From contig JABYQR010000285.1 in the NCBI GenBank assembly GCA_022592445.1, forward strand, positions 1-59,633: a stretch of DNA of 59,633 nucleotides, written 5' to 3'. The notes below the pieces were generated by a model. The model was not told where the DNA came from. It saw nothing but the letters and a program-made list of their open reading frames with translations, and ran no database searches. Origin of the DNA: Cytidiella melzeri (Eukaryota; Basidiomycota; Agaricomycetes; Polyporales; Irpicaceae). Of the stretch, positions 1-11,870 are shown piece by piece (positions within the stretch are counted from its first letter, which is position 1; each line of letters begins with the position of its first letter). The position numbers were made by a program, and so were the translations under genes.

Positions 1-280
1 ACTCCTGCTTATAGAGCAACTGGTGGTTGTGAAACTGTATGAAAGAATCAAAGGCAGTGCTCTATGCTGATGCAACCACATCCTGTTATGTCTGAACTGC
101 CTCACCCCCATTGGAACTGCCACAGTCTGTGTTCTGATTGTAAGTCACAAAGAAGACAATCTGTCACAAGTGGTATTAGCACCCAAGGTTTTCCGAGCCT
201 GCTTAGAGAGCAACAAACAGCTGTGAAACTTTGTGGAACAATCAGATACAGTACTCACTACTAATGCAGCCACAAGTTTA
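1..280. repeat. 143-bp tandem repeat, partial array
   Basis: The unit contains the phrases AACTCCTGCTTATAGAGCAAC, TGATGCAACCACATCCTGTT and TTGGAACTGCCACAG. The period was measured on the clean array at 58.3-58.8 kb, where GTTCTGA(T/C)TGTAAC recurs every 143 bp. Units are diverged. Inverted arrays of the same unit lie at about 4990-5667, 53,340-53,960 and 57,240-57,540. Confidence 0.6.
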
Positions 281-858
281 CATTGTCCAAGAATGTAGGG
301 GTTGAAAATTTGTATTTAGCTTCCAAAGTACTGGTAATTCTTGCTCAGAGCCAATACTATGTGTGGCATGTCTTCTAATTGTATTCCTTGTTCAGAGAGC
401 AAGCAATGTCTGTAAATTGCTGCACATGTACCTGACCAGAAGTTGACTTTGCCAGCAGGGGTGGAGTTTGGTCTGACTCTGGATGACTTTTTTCAGTAGA
501 CTGGCCATAACTTGCACAATTCCACTTCAATTGACAGGATGTTTGTACCAGGATGTTGCCACGTGATAGGGCTATCCAATGGTGCATTACATGTACAGAT
601 TTGTACCCATATGAAGTCTGTAAAAATCAAAAACTGCATTTTGATTGCAAAATTGATCTGATACAAAGTTATAAAGGGCTGATAACAAGGCCAGTGTGAT
701 GCCATCAGCTGTATTCATTATTTTGTCATTGACACTGTTACTGCCTGTATTCTTCCATCAAATTCTCACACTTTGGGGGACAAAAATGTCACATCTGAAC
801 AGGCATCAATGTGCTGGAGCACACTGGAACAATTCTTCTTCATTCTTCAGGAATTGTA
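1..858 (-). mobile_element. Foldback transposon end, partial (continues left of window)
   Basis: The outer end lies at 858, where the minus strand reads TTACAATTCCTGAAGAATG. The same end, followed by the same roughly 570 bp, occurs at 4421 (+), 52,770 (+), 54,618 (-) and 56,668 (+). From the end inwards come unique terminal sequence (about 281-858) and then a tandem array of a 143-bp unit (1-280). No transposase is seen inside, so it looks like a non-autonomous long-inverted-repeat element. The rest lies outside the window. Confidence 0.6.
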
Positions 859-1436
859 AAAACAGCTGATAGCATCTGACGCACAGCTTACCACACATGT
901 TGTACCGTACATCTAATAGGAGATTAAATCTGAGTGACATTTGATGGCACTCTAACTGATCGGAGTGTCAATCTGAGTCTGAGCACAGTTTTTTTAGCAT
1001 TATGGCCATAACTCACTTGAATCTGCTTCTAGCAACAATATTCTCGGACCAAACTGAGGACTCAGTGTAAAGCTATCTATTGCTGTAGATTATTTGCCCA
1101 TATGTAGTCACATGCTTGCTGTCATGGATGGCCTGACTAGCCCTCAATTTTCGCAATTTACCTCTTGTTTTTATCTGTAAAACTCCGGGCTACAACCTAG
1201 TTTCAATTCTCTCTGCATAAACTCCTTTGCACGTCTATTAAGCGCCCGTATCACGTGGCTTAGATGCTCCACACGGTCACATTACTTGCTACTACGTCAC
1301 ACTGGCATGTGACTTAGCTTAAGTAAGACCACATGGCTACAAGCACATGGCTCAGCCCATAGCTAGGGTTTGACGTCATAGATACTGTCCACATGGGCTC
1401 CTTATTGTTCTTTCCTTATTGTTCTCTTTATGGAAG
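859..1436. other. Intergenic repeat-derived DNA
   Basis: No coding sequence is supported. It holds short diverged copies of phrases from the foldback element, such as GGCCATAACT near 1000, and AT-rich, CpG-poor DNA. Confidence 0.4.
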
Positions 1437-1870
1437 GATGTTCTCACAGGTGTGGGAATGGAATACAATAGTTGGTCTCCTTTTAGATAGATTCTCTCAC
1501 GAGTAGAGTTCTTGGCAAGGTCTAGACAATAGCTATTGTTCTCCTTTAGGTAGTTCTTTTGTTCTTCGTTCACATGGCTTCTTGCAAAGCCTGCCCTCAA
1601 CATGGTCTGTGCGCAGGTCCCTGAAGTCTATATAAGATGCTGCATGTACGCTCCTAGCCCCCCATCTCGACCTCTTGGTCTTTACTGGGCTAGGTAAGCA
1701 ACCCCCCTCTTGTACTACATAGCTGGTAGTAACAATACTAACTTGGTCTTTACTGGGCTAGCTTTCTGAATAAGTTTGATAGCTGGTGAACGCATTGTGC
1801 TTCACGCCTGCCACCACCTCCTCGTCGTCATCCACACCGTGTCCCTGTTTGTCACGTTGAGCCCTGTCTC
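1437..1870 (+). repeat. LTR-like or promoter-bearing repeat, family B, copy 1
   Basis: About 430 bp recur at 54,660-55,085 in the same orientation, also placed just beyond a foldback end. It includes a TATA box (TCTATATAAG, about 1628) followed by ACCTCTTGGTCTTTACTGGG and a splice-donor-like GTAAGC; a shorter copy of TTGGTCTTTACTGGGCTAG follows about 60 bp later. A TATA box plus leader suggests a solo LTR or the 5' end of a transcribed transposon. Exact ends were not established. Confidence 0.45.
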
Positions 1871-2571
1871 CGTGTCACTTGCTGTAAAAATAACAAACTT
1901 TGTTTTGATCAGAAAAAGCGCCCATATAACACATTTTGGAGTGAGAGTAACAAATACAGTGTATTCCCATCAAAAACATTTATTTTGATTACAAAAATTT
2001 CATTACTATCTGTATTCCCCATCAAAATTTTGTGGCATAGAACAACAGCGTTACATGTCACAAGAGCTCAAAGCACTGGCATGCACTGGAACAATTCTTC
2101 ATTCTTCAGGAACCGTAACCTCTGTTACCATTCCATTGGGTCCAACCCCTCCTATCCCCTGTCTCAGGTTCAACCCCTTTTTCTATTGTTCTCTTGCTCA
2201 TTGTCAACCTTTTTATTGTCCTTTGCTCTCACACCTTGATGGTCTTCTCTCCTATTGGCTTGCCAAAGTAGCTATTGTTTCTTGTCTATTGTTCTCCTTT
2301 TCTGTTACTCTGATTTGTTACCACCATGTCAGAATGGTCCAAAAGCAGTTAGGTCAACATGTATAAATAGTTGCTAGACGTGGGGCTAGAACCTCACTCT
2401 ATCCACTTTGTATCAATATTTCTTCTATTGATCCATCATCTGTCTGCCATTGTGCTTGACAGCAACTGCACAGCCTAGGCCATCATTTGATGTTGTATGT
2501 AGTTACACCAAGGAGTTCTGACTTGACAACTTGTGTTGTGATGATAGTCGGTCTTAACAAACAGTTACCAT
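1871..2571 (+). repeat. Foldback-end fragment and TATA-bearing sequence
   Basis: At 2083-2119 there is a solitary foldback end (ACTGGAACAATTC...TTCAGGAACCGTAA). Downstream lies a separate promoter-like stretch with TGTATAAATAG at 2360-2370, 5' of pyrimidine-rich sequence. No open reading frame that looks like a gene follows before the duplicated block at 2572. Probably mosaic transposon debris. Confidence 0.35.
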
Positions 2572-4421
2572 CAGAAGACAGCCTGTGGCAGCTCCAATGA
2601 AGATGAGGCAGTTCAGACAGCAACAGAACACATATAACCTTTTTTAGAAGTCAATTCTGACATGACATTTTAATATCCTATATTTTGGGGGCACATAATT
2701 TTATGGTTGCCTCAGCAGTGGGCACTGCAACTGATTGTAATACAATGTTTCACAATCATCATTTGCTTTCTGAGCATGAGTTACCATCAGAACACAGCTT
2801 GTGGCAGTTCCAATGAAGATGAGGCAGTTCACACCTCAACAGGACACATCTAAGATGCCAAGGGAGTTGATTTTAATACAGCATCTCAAACCCCAGTATT
2901 CTGTTGCCAACTTCAAGAGGATGCTCAATTTGGAATGAAGTGACTGTATCACAGATGACAAGTCTGGTTGAAGACAAAACAAGGGCACAATAACAAGCTG
3001 TACACCCAATTTCTCACTGCTGATGCACATTAGCAAACAGAACACTTAAGCAATGACGCAGTTCAGACACCAACAGAACACATATAACTTTTTTTGGAAG
3101 TTGATTCTCACAAGACATTTCTAACTCCTATAATTTTTGGGGCACATACATTTCTTGGTTGCCTCAGCAGTGGGCACTGCAACTAATTGTAATACAATGT
3201 TTCACAATCACCAGTTGCTTTCTGAGCATGGGTTACCATCAGCACACAGCATGTGGCAGTTCTAATGAAGATGAGGCAGTTCACACCTCAACAGGACACA
3301 TCTAAGATGCCAAGGGAGTTGATTTTAATACAGCATCTTAAACCCCAGTATTCTGTTGCCAACTTCAAGAGGATGCTCAATTTGGAATGAAGTGACTGTA
3401 TCACAGATGACAAGTCTGGTTGAAGACAAAAACAAGGGCACAATAATAATACAGTTAGTCAGCAATGGTGGCTAGGAGCTTTATTTATCTTGTCATGAAT
3501 CTTGTGCTATGTTTACTCCTGATGCAACAATCTGCTGTGCACATCAGTGCAAAACAAATGAGGCAGTTCAGACATCAACAGAACACATCTAACCTTTTTT
3601 GGAAGTCAATTCTGACAAAACAGTTTCAACTCCTATATTTTTTGGGGCACGTAATTTTTTGGTTGCCTCAGCTTTCAGCACTGCCACTGATTGCTCTGCA
3701 AAGTTACACAAACACAAACATTGGTTGCTTTCTGAACAAGGGTTATCATCAGAACACAGCCTGTGGCAGTTCCCATAAGGAGGCGGCAGTTCAAACATCA
3801 TAAGGTCACATCTGACAAGAACTGAGAAATTGGTCACAACAGAACATTTCTAATCCCTATATTTTTTGAACATTTAGCAGCGGCAAACTTGAGGAGGGAA
3901 CACTGGGGATGTTGTATTCTTTCTACTCGAGGTTTAAACACAGTGTATATCAATAACAGGGTATGGGAGTTCATATGTGATAACAACTTCAGATAAGAAC
4001 AAGGCTATGAGGAAGGGCAGCGCAAGGTGAGACAGGGGGTGAAAGAACAGGGTGCAAAAACTGTCTATCTGATCAGCTGAACTTCCGGCAACCAACTAAA
4101 TGGTGGCTTGGTGATTTGAGACCACCTGGATGGCAACAAGGCAATGCACTGGAGACAGATGAGTGGTAGCCATGAGAGCAAAGGGCAAGATGAGACAGGA
4201 TGTACTTGTACTGCTTGCTGGGCCTGTACCACAGAGGCTGACAAATAGAGTGGCTACAAGCCTAGAATCTCACATCTAACCAAGTGATATTTTGGGTGTC
4301 TCAGTACACAAAATTGCAGTTTTCCCCAGCAGTGTGTCACAAGATGTAAGGCTTCTTGAAATCATTGAAACACCTGGTACAGCCTAGGTACAGCCTGCCA
4401 TCACAGCCAATCCAAGACAAT
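2572..4421. repeat. 1.85-kb direct duplication, copy 1
   Basis: This block recurs at 5668-7517 with a constant offset of 3096 bp and only scattered differences by eye. It contains two internal copies of a roughly 400-bp segment and small matching open frames that are not convincing genes. Copy 1 ends at CCAAGACAA where the foldback element at 4421 begins; copy 2 continues into the promoter region of the secreted protein gene. Confidence 0.75.
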
Positions 4422-5667
4422 TACAATTCCTGAAGAATGAAGAAGAATTGTTCCAGTGTGCTCCAGCACATTGATGCCTTTTCAGATGTGACCTTTTTGT
4501 CCCCCAAAGTGTGGGAATTTGATGGCAGAATACAGACAGTAACAGTGTCAATAACAAAACAATGAATCCAGCTGATAGCATCACACTGGCTTTGTTATCA
4601 GCCCTTTATAACTTGGCATCAGATAACTTTTGCAATCAATATGCAGTTTTTGATTTTTACAGACTGAATATGGGTACAAATCTGTACATATAATACACCA
4701 TTGGATAGCCCTATCATTTGGCAACATCCTGGTACAAACATCCTGTCAATTGAAGTGAAATTAAGCAAGTTATGGCCAGTCTACTGAAAAAATTCATCCA
4801 GACTCAGATTCAAACTCCACTCCCACTGGCAAATGATGTCAAATTCTGGTCAGGTTGATGTGCAGCAATATACAGACATTGCTTGCTCTCTGGCCAAGGA
4901 ATACAATAAGAAGACATGCCACACATAGTGTTGGCTCTGAGCAAGAATTACCAGTACTTTGGAAGCTAAGTACAAATTCTCAACCCCTACATTCTTGAAC
5001 AATGTGAACCTGTGGCTGCATCAGCAGTGAGTGCTGCATCTAATTGTTCCACAAGTTTCACAACTGTTAATTGCTCTCTAAGCAGGAGTTACAATCAGAA
5101 CACAGCCTGCAGCAGTTCCAATGGGGGTGAGGCAGTTCAGACATCAACAGCACATGGTTGCATCAGCAGCAAGCACTGCGTCAAATTGTTGCACCAAGTT
5201 TCACAACCATGAGTTGCTCTCTGAGGAGGAATTAAAATCAGAACATAGCCTGTGGCAGTTCCAATGCGGCTGAAGCAGTTCAGACATCAACAGGATGTGG
5301 TTGCATCAGCATAAAGCACTGCCTTTGATTCTTCCATACAGTTTCACAACCATCAGTTGCTCTATAAGCAGGAGCTACAATCAGAACACAGCCTGTGGCA
5401 GTTCCCATGGGGGTGAGGCAGTTCAGACACCAACAGGACATGGTTGCATCAGCAGCAAGCACTGCGTCAAATTGTTGCACAAAGTTTCAGAACCATGAGT
5501 TGCTCTCTGAGGAGGAATTAAAATCAGAATATAGCCTGTGGCAGTTCCAATGCGGCTGAAGCAGTTCAGACATCAACAGGATGTGGTTGCATCAGCATAA
5601 AGCACTGCCATTGATTCTTCCATACAGTTTCACAACCACCAGTTGCTCCATAAGCAGGAGTTACAAT
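4421..5667 (+). mobile_element. Foldback transposon arm with 143-bp array
   Basis: The outer end TTACAATTCCTGAAGAATG starts exactly where duplication copy 1 departs from copy 2. About 570 bp of terminal sequence are followed by roughly five diverged 143-bp units (4990-5667) in the orientation opposite to 1-280. No opposing terminal repeat is found before duplication copy 2, so this is one arm only, or the element was rearranged together with the duplication. Confidence 0.55.
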
Positions 5668-7517
5668 CAGAAGACAGCCTGTGGCAGCTCCAATGAAGAT
5701 GAGGCAGTTCAGACAGCAACAGAACACATATAACCTTTTTTAGAAGTCAATTCTGACATGACATTTTAATATCCTATATTTTGGGGGCACATAATTTTAT
5801 GGTTGCCTCAGCAGTGGGCACTGCAATTGGTTGTAATACAATGTTTCACAATCATCATTTGCTTTCTGAGCATGAGTTACCATCAGAACACAGCTTGTGG
5901 CAGTTCCAATGAAGATGAGGCAGTTCACACCTCAACAGGACACATCTAAGATGCCAAGGGAGTTGATTTTAATACAGCATCTCAAACCCCAGTATTCTGT
6001 TGCCAACTTCAAGAGGATGCTCAATTTGGAATGAAGTGACTGTATCACAGATGACAAGTCTGGTTGAAGACAAAACAAGGGCACAATAACAAGCTGTACA
6101 CCCCATTTCTTAATGCTGATGCACATCAGCAAACAAAACAATCAAGCAACGAGGCAGTTCAGACACCAACAGAACACATATAACTTTTTCTGGAAGTTGA
6201 TTCTCACAAGACATTTCTAACTTCTACAATTTTGGGGGCACATGCATTTCTTGGTTGCCTCGGCTTTTGGCACTGCAACTGATTGTTATACAATGTTTCA
6301 CAATCACCAGTTGCTTTCTGAGCATGGGTTACCATCAGCACACAGCATGTGGCAGTTCTAATGAAGATGAGGCAGTTCACACCTCAACAGGACACATCTA
6401 AGATGCCAAGGGAGTTGATTTTAATACAGCATCTTAAACCCCAGTATTCTGTTGCCAACTTCAAGAGGATGCTCAATTTGGAATGAAGTGACTGTATCAC
6501 AGATGACAAGTCTGGTTGAAGACAAAAACAAGGGCACAATAATAATACAGTTAGTCAGCAATGGTGGCTAGGAGCTTTATTTATCTTGTCATGAATCTTG
6601 TGCTATGTTTACTCCTGATGCAACAATCTGCTGTGCACATCAGTGCAAAACAAATGAGGCAGTTCAGACATCAACAGAACACATCTAACCTTTTTTGGAA
6701 GTCAATTCTGACAAAACAGTTTCAACTCCTATATTTTTTGGGGCACGTAATTTTTTGGTTGCCTCAGCTTTCAGCACTGCCACTGATTGCTCTGCAAAGT
6801 TACACAAACACAAACATTAGTTGCTTTCTGAACAAGGGTTATCATCAGAACACAGCCTGTGGCAGTTCCCATAAGGAGGCGGCAGTTCAGACATCATAAG
6901 GTCACATCTGACAAGAACTGAAAAATTGGTCACAACAGAACATTTCTAATCCCTATATTTTTTGAACATTTAGCAGCGGCAAACTTGAGGAGGGAACACT
7001 GGGGATGTTGTATTCTTTCTACTCGAGGTTTAAACACAGTGTATATCAATAACAGGGTATGGGAGTTCATATGTGATAACAACTTCAGATAAGAACAAGG
7101 CTATGAGGAAGGGCAGCGCAAGGTGAGACAGGGGGTGAAAGAACAGGGTGCAAAAACTGTCTATCTGATCAGCTGAACTTCCGGCAACCAACTAAATGGT
7201 GGCTTGGTGATTTGAGACCACCTGGATGGCAACAAGGCAATGCACTGGAGACAGATGAGTGGTAGCCATGAGAGCAAAGGGCAAGATGAGACAGGATGTA
7301 CTTGTACTGCTTGCTGGGCCTGTACCAAAGAGGCTGACAAATAGAGTGGCTACAAGCCTAGAATCTCACATCCAATCAAGTGAGATTTTGGGTGTCTCAG
7401 TACACAAAATTGCAGTTTTCCCCAGCAGTGTGTCACAAGATGTAAGGCTTCTTGAAATCATTGAAACACCTGGTACAGCCTAGGTACAGCCTGCCATCAC
7501 AGCCAATCCAAGACAAT
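5668..7517. repeat. 1.85-kb direct duplication, copy 2
   Basis: Near-identical to 2572-4421. Small differences include CAATTGGTTG versus CAACTGATTG near 5825/2729. Its right end abuts, without an intervening element, the sequence leading to the TATA box of the secreted protein gene at 7817. Confidence 0.75.
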
Positions 7518-7614
7518 ATCAGCCTCTATTTTCTTATGGTGTGAAAATGTGCCTCTGCTGTGCATGTGCTGTTGCAATGCAACACTTGCATCAGCACTGC
7601 ACATGAGCCCCAAG

Positions 7615-7624
7615 ATATATAAAG
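7615..7624 (+). promoter_or_regulatory. TATA box of secreted protein gene
   Basis: ATATATAAAG lies about 200 bp upstream of the ATG at 7817. A 5'UTR intron is likely at 7698-7795 (GTAAGT..CTCAG), so the spliced leader would be only about 70 nt. A very similar TATAAAGCCCCTTGCC stretch precedes the broken paralogue near 56.36 kb. Confidence 0.6.
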
Positions 7625-7816
7625 CTCCTTGCTGCCATCCTTGTACCTCAGTACACTTCTTTTCCTCCATATCTTTTCATTGCTTCAGTGCTGGTCAGTA
7701 AGTACACTCTTGCCTACATTGCACTTGCCTTGGGTCACTATGCTGAGACTGTGCTTTAAGCTAGCCATCTTACTGTCTTCTTAAACTCTTCTCAGCATCC
7801 ATATTCTCATACCATC

Positions 7817-8275
7817 ATGCGCCTCCTAACCTCCCTTGTTTTGTCTGCCACCATCCTTACCAGCACATTCCATGTGTCTGCCACCCCTGTACCTGCCTCT
7901 CCCTATGGCAGTGCAGTACCCCGCTCCTTTGGCCACCTCAATCATCCGAGGGGAGGGTCACTGAGCACACTTTACGACGGTGAGGCCCCTCCCGAGGCCC
8001 CTCCCGAGGCCCCTCCCGAGGCCCCTCCCGAGGCCCCTCCCAAGGCCCCTCCCCAGGGGCGTGTCATTGCTGTTCGTAGGCCTGTAAACAAAAAAATATC
8101 GCTTATAGCGCAATTGCTGGCAGAGAAGAACGCTGCGCATCAATTGCAACCAGGAATACCGGGGTCGCCCCTCTCGCCACCGAGGGGCAAGAAGCGAGAC
8201 GAGGATTCTGACTCGGACAAGTCGGTGAACGGGGAGATAAACAATGAAGACCATGGTGAAGTGGGAGAGCTGTAG
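7817..8275 (+). CDS. Small secreted protein with proline/alanine-rich tandem repeat
   Basis: Encodes 152 aa in one coding exon. Residues 1-23 form a typical signal peptide ending near VSATPVP. Residues about 56-79 are a tandem of the tetrapeptide APPE/APPK, from a 12-bp DNA repeat. A dibasic/tribasic KKR near residue 125 could be a Kex2 cleavage site, after which the tail is strongly acidic. There are no cysteines in the mature part, which argues against hydrophobins and cysteine-rich effectors. The start is chosen because it follows a TATA box and a clean 5'UTR intron, and because the signal peptide begins there. A broken gene with a related signal peptide lies at 55,682-56,145 (-). I do not recognise the family; function is unknown. 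Confidence 0.7.
   Translation: MRLLTSLVLSATILTSTFHVSATPVPASPYGSAVPRSFGHLNHPRGGSLSTLYDGEAPPEAPPEAPPEAPPEAPPKAPPQGRVIAVRRPVNKKISLIAQLLAEKNAAHQLQPGIPGSPLSPPRGKKRDEDSDSDKSVNGEINNEDHGEVGEL
7982..8053 (+). repeat. 12-bp coding minisatellite
   Basis: Six head-to-tail copies of GAGGCCCCTCCC, the last with AAG for GAG. The period is a multiple of three, so copy number can change without breaking the frame of the secreted protein. Confidence 0.9.
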
Positions 8276-9139
8276 CTTACCTGGTTTCCAGCACACATAG
8301 TGATACTGCTCAGCCATCCCCCACGCCATGCTTACAGTCAACTCTGTCCTAACTCATGCCTTTTTTTTTTTCATCTTCCGACCGAGTCCGTTCCCTGCCA
8401 AAGTTGACCACAAGTCCATCAATCCCCCGTACTCCATTCCGCAGATTCCAATAGTGTTTGGTACATACATAAAATAGTTCACTGCCGTCGTGGACAAGAC
8501 GCGCATCGAGAGACCTTTCAATGTTAGGCTGGTAGCTAGTTTACCACCTCCTGTACGAGAACCCCTCCTGTCGCGCGTTGGACAATGTAGCACAATCTTC
8601 TTCCTTTCCTGCACGATCGCCAGTGAAGACTGAGTACTGAGTACTGAACCACCAAAACCTTAGCCTGAGAATTACAACAATACATTATTCGGTTGTGTAA
8701 GTATCTATGCTAACCAACTTGGATGACTCACTAATGACCATCTAGTATCTCGACGTGCCACCAGAACCCAGCGTAACGTCAGTACACTCACACCCTGGCT
8801 GGAACTACAGTCATTCTCTCTCCTCAGTAACCTCCATTGCCACTGAGATTCCTCGTGTTCATGTCACTGGCATTGTTGACAGGCAGCACAACCCACTCAG
8901 CTGTACAAAGACCCAAGCCTGGCTCCTATCGAGTTTAGAGCGTCCTTTTTCCTCAAATTAAACAAGAGCATATGGTGTGCGGCATGGCACAAGCTCGGCT
9001 CCAACCTCTCTGACCCTGCGGAAGGCTGAGAAACCCTTGGTATTTGGGACGGCAAGGAGTTTCGTACCGACAGTGCGTTGACCCCGTGCTCGTCACTCTA
9101 CTCAGTTGACACTTAGCAGGCGAGTAGCGGAGCATCAAG
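8276..9139. other. Intergenic region
   Basis: 3' flank of the secreted protein gene. I see no convincing gene; open frames here are short and lack consistent splice signals. Confidence 0.5.
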
Positions 9140-10205
9140 TACCATTGTGGTCGACTATCAAGGTACCCTGGCGATTTGCCTTCAACGTACCACGGCACAC
9201 GCAGGCTCTGTACGTCAATCCTTTCATCAACCCATCCGAACCCCCCTCCTCACACCGGCACGCAGCGCGAAGGAGATGATTGAGACTTTACTCACACTGT
9301 ACTCGACATCCGTAGGCAACTCGCTGTGGCGAGATCTCGCTCACCCTGCGTCTTCCTTTGAATGTGCGTCCATTGTGAACAGCACCGCAGCGGAGTATCC
9401 TGACGGTCAGGGTATCAATCTCAAATTAACGGTTCGGGCTGCCAGACGCGTAAACTATGGCCAGGTGAGTTGAATCTGAATGGGATCACTTTGATCGACT
9501 TTGTTAGCGACAGAGCGTCGATGCCATCTATGCCCTCAAAGCTACATGCTCTATGGCGGCGAACAGCACGTCGTGAAATGACTGGCAAATATTCGATGAA
9601 ATCATCAAGCGTGTCAAAGCTTCGCTTTACCCGAGTTACGTCGGAAACACTGAGGATTCCTACAGCTGACTGACTCCGTCCTAATGTTACCTCCATTATG
9701 CAGAACGCTACAGACCAATTTAACTGTGAAACAACTTGAGGTATCTGCACACATGTACCGCTTGGTGATCATCGTGCACCATATCACAGCGCCACTCTTC
9801 GTGTGCTCGGAAGACGCTTCCATGCCCATGCTCCTGTGGCAGCCATACATCCACCTCTACGCTACTCTCGCCAGCATCCCCAATCCTTCTGCTCGTACCC
9901 GCTTGTTCAGTGTGGAGGACAAGGAAACAGTACCCAGCATGGTGGCGACGACCTCGAACCACGCGGGATATTCTGGGGAGAACGAGCAGCCCGAGTTCAG
10001 ATCCCTTAGTTATCATGGCAAAATCCTCTCAAAGACGACGAATGGCACGACGAACTTGACGCTGCGCGGTGCAGGAGGTGCACAGGGACCGGACGAGAGC
10101 GAGCAGGAGTGGAGTATGGCGACCGTCCGACTGAGGAACGTTGTGAGGCCGGTGCTTTGGGGAGTCTGGCGTCGTTCGAGATATTCGAGTGTGCAAGTTT
10201 AGAAG
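9140..10205 (+). pseudogene. Relic of an unidentified multi-exon gene
   Basis: Protein-like plus-strand stretches need frame changes to join. One (9140-9255, with phrases such as FAFNVPRHTQALYVNPFIN) passes into another frame (9240-9468, containing TLLTLYSTSVGNSLW) and then reaches a good donor, GTGAGT at 9469. After an acceptor near 9510 the frame continues but meets an in-frame TGA at about 9574, followed by more protein-like sequence to 9669. A further open frame runs 9684-10,202. Frameshift plus stop suggest a decayed gene, but wrong exon choice is possible. Family not recognised. Confidence 0.3.
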
Positions 10206-11076
10206 TTTCATCTAGAACAGATAGAGTATTAGGAGCCTGGACAAGGATGTTTCCATCGGGTTGAGGCCTGACAACTGCCTGCTGTATACCGTGAGGGACT
10301 TACCGACATGGCTGCTTCAAAGTCATCTAGTTTATACGCGGGCGTCTTTACAGACTCGACAAGAGCCTGATTAAATCAGGAATTTATGTTTCCTCTTTTG
10401 ATCAGACGCGGAGCTGGCCCAGGCTGGCGCTTCATCTCCTGCTCCAACCTGCCACTATTTGCATATTGTAGTACGACAAGTCCTTGGCAATCAAGCTGGC
10501 AAAGGGGTTGTTGACGCATGCGAGCCGTACGTATCAAAGCCTCACCCTCGTGAAGTACTCCTGGCACTCATTGACATCCTCGTGGTATACTATGCGAGGT
10601 GCATCTCCACGCTTTAAACACACACCATCTCGTCGCGTGACGGTTGGATTGACGGTCGAGCTGCTCATTCAGTAAGACTCTGGCGCGAGCATCTGCAGGT
10701 CTGCGTCTCCAACTTCTACTTGGTACGATATTTTTGAAGTGGAACATCCATTCGATACCAACAAAAACGTACACCAGCTCGGTCATACTGTAGAACCTCT
10801 AACGAACAGGGGGAAGAACTTTGCAATACTTACCCAAGAAAACGAAGCAGATCCTGTACAACGCACGAAAAGTGTCTCCCCATAGCCAGCTGGAACCTGT
10901 CCAGTGCGTGTCCAAGTCACGCTCACTCCTCACGCTTGCCACTCCGATGCCACTCCGAGTATCAAGCCCTCTTTCTCTTGGCTCTTGGGCGTTTCGAGTT
11001 TAGCAGCAAAACTCAATCACTGGCAATCTCCGAACTGCCACTCCACTTCCGCGACCGCGGCCGGAGTGGCACAATC
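10206..11076. other. Intergenic region
   Basis: No gene supported. Short open frames on both strands have no conserved motif that I recognise. Confidence 0.45.
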
Positions 11077-11830
11077 GAGGTATAAAACAATCAAACCCAA
11101 TGCATCCACTTAGTAGTACCCATCTCACCCACTCACACTCAACAGACGTTTCTTGTGTTGTCCCTCCGTGATATCCTACCTAAGCTAAGCAACAAAACAC
11201 CAGTGAGCCCACATGTACATCGCTGTACCCCTAGGCCTCTCTCGTAACTGACCTGCGTCCATAGCAAACTAACGCCTCCCCTCTGTACAGCTCTTTCAAG
11301 TTCGTCTTCAGGATTTTGTGTGCCACCCAACGGTTCCAATCGAGTCCGAGTACACCTACCAGTGGCTGGTGGCTGGCTGGTGGGGGGTTGACAAGGACTG
11401 TTGTGAAGATCTTCAGTGGGATCAGGTTCGATCTCTCCAAAGATTCTTCACGACACTTCTATTCTACCACAACCATCCGGCCCCAAAGCTGGCACAGGCA
11501 GTGTCGGGGGACGAAAAGGAAAATCACGATTTTTTTTTTGACCATCGTCATCCGGGTATAGCTCCCGCATTGTCTTCCCTTCGTCCTGCGCACAAAATTC
11601 ATGTTGTTACGTTTGGGTATCAATCGCACCTTGCACAATCAAAGCGGTTTGGAGGTGAGGTGGTGCATCCACAGGCGGCGCATGGTCACTTTGGCGTATC
11701 TAAAATTATTAACTGTAACATTCTGTGCCGATATATGAAAGCTTTAATCTACTACACTACTTTATCTCTGCCTCTTCCCGTTCGAAAACCTTCCATAGTA
11801 CAATTTTCACCTATATCCGCAACTCTATAG
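11077..11830 (+). CDS. Possible small hypothetical gene
   Basis: A TATA-like GAGGTATAAAAC at 11,077-11,088 is followed by an open frame at 11,318-11,830 (170 codons), preceded by a plausible acceptor (CTGTACAG) near 11,290. The first part (SEYTYQWLVAGWWGVDKDCC) looks protein-like; the rest may be 3' untranslated sequence or contain an intron. No family recognised. It ends 40 bp from the stop of the MFS gene on the other strand, so the two would be convergent. Low confidence that this is a gene. Confidence 0.25.
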
Positions 11831-11870
11831 ATCTTGTACTCCCCATATCAATCCATCAACCGTGTAAAAC

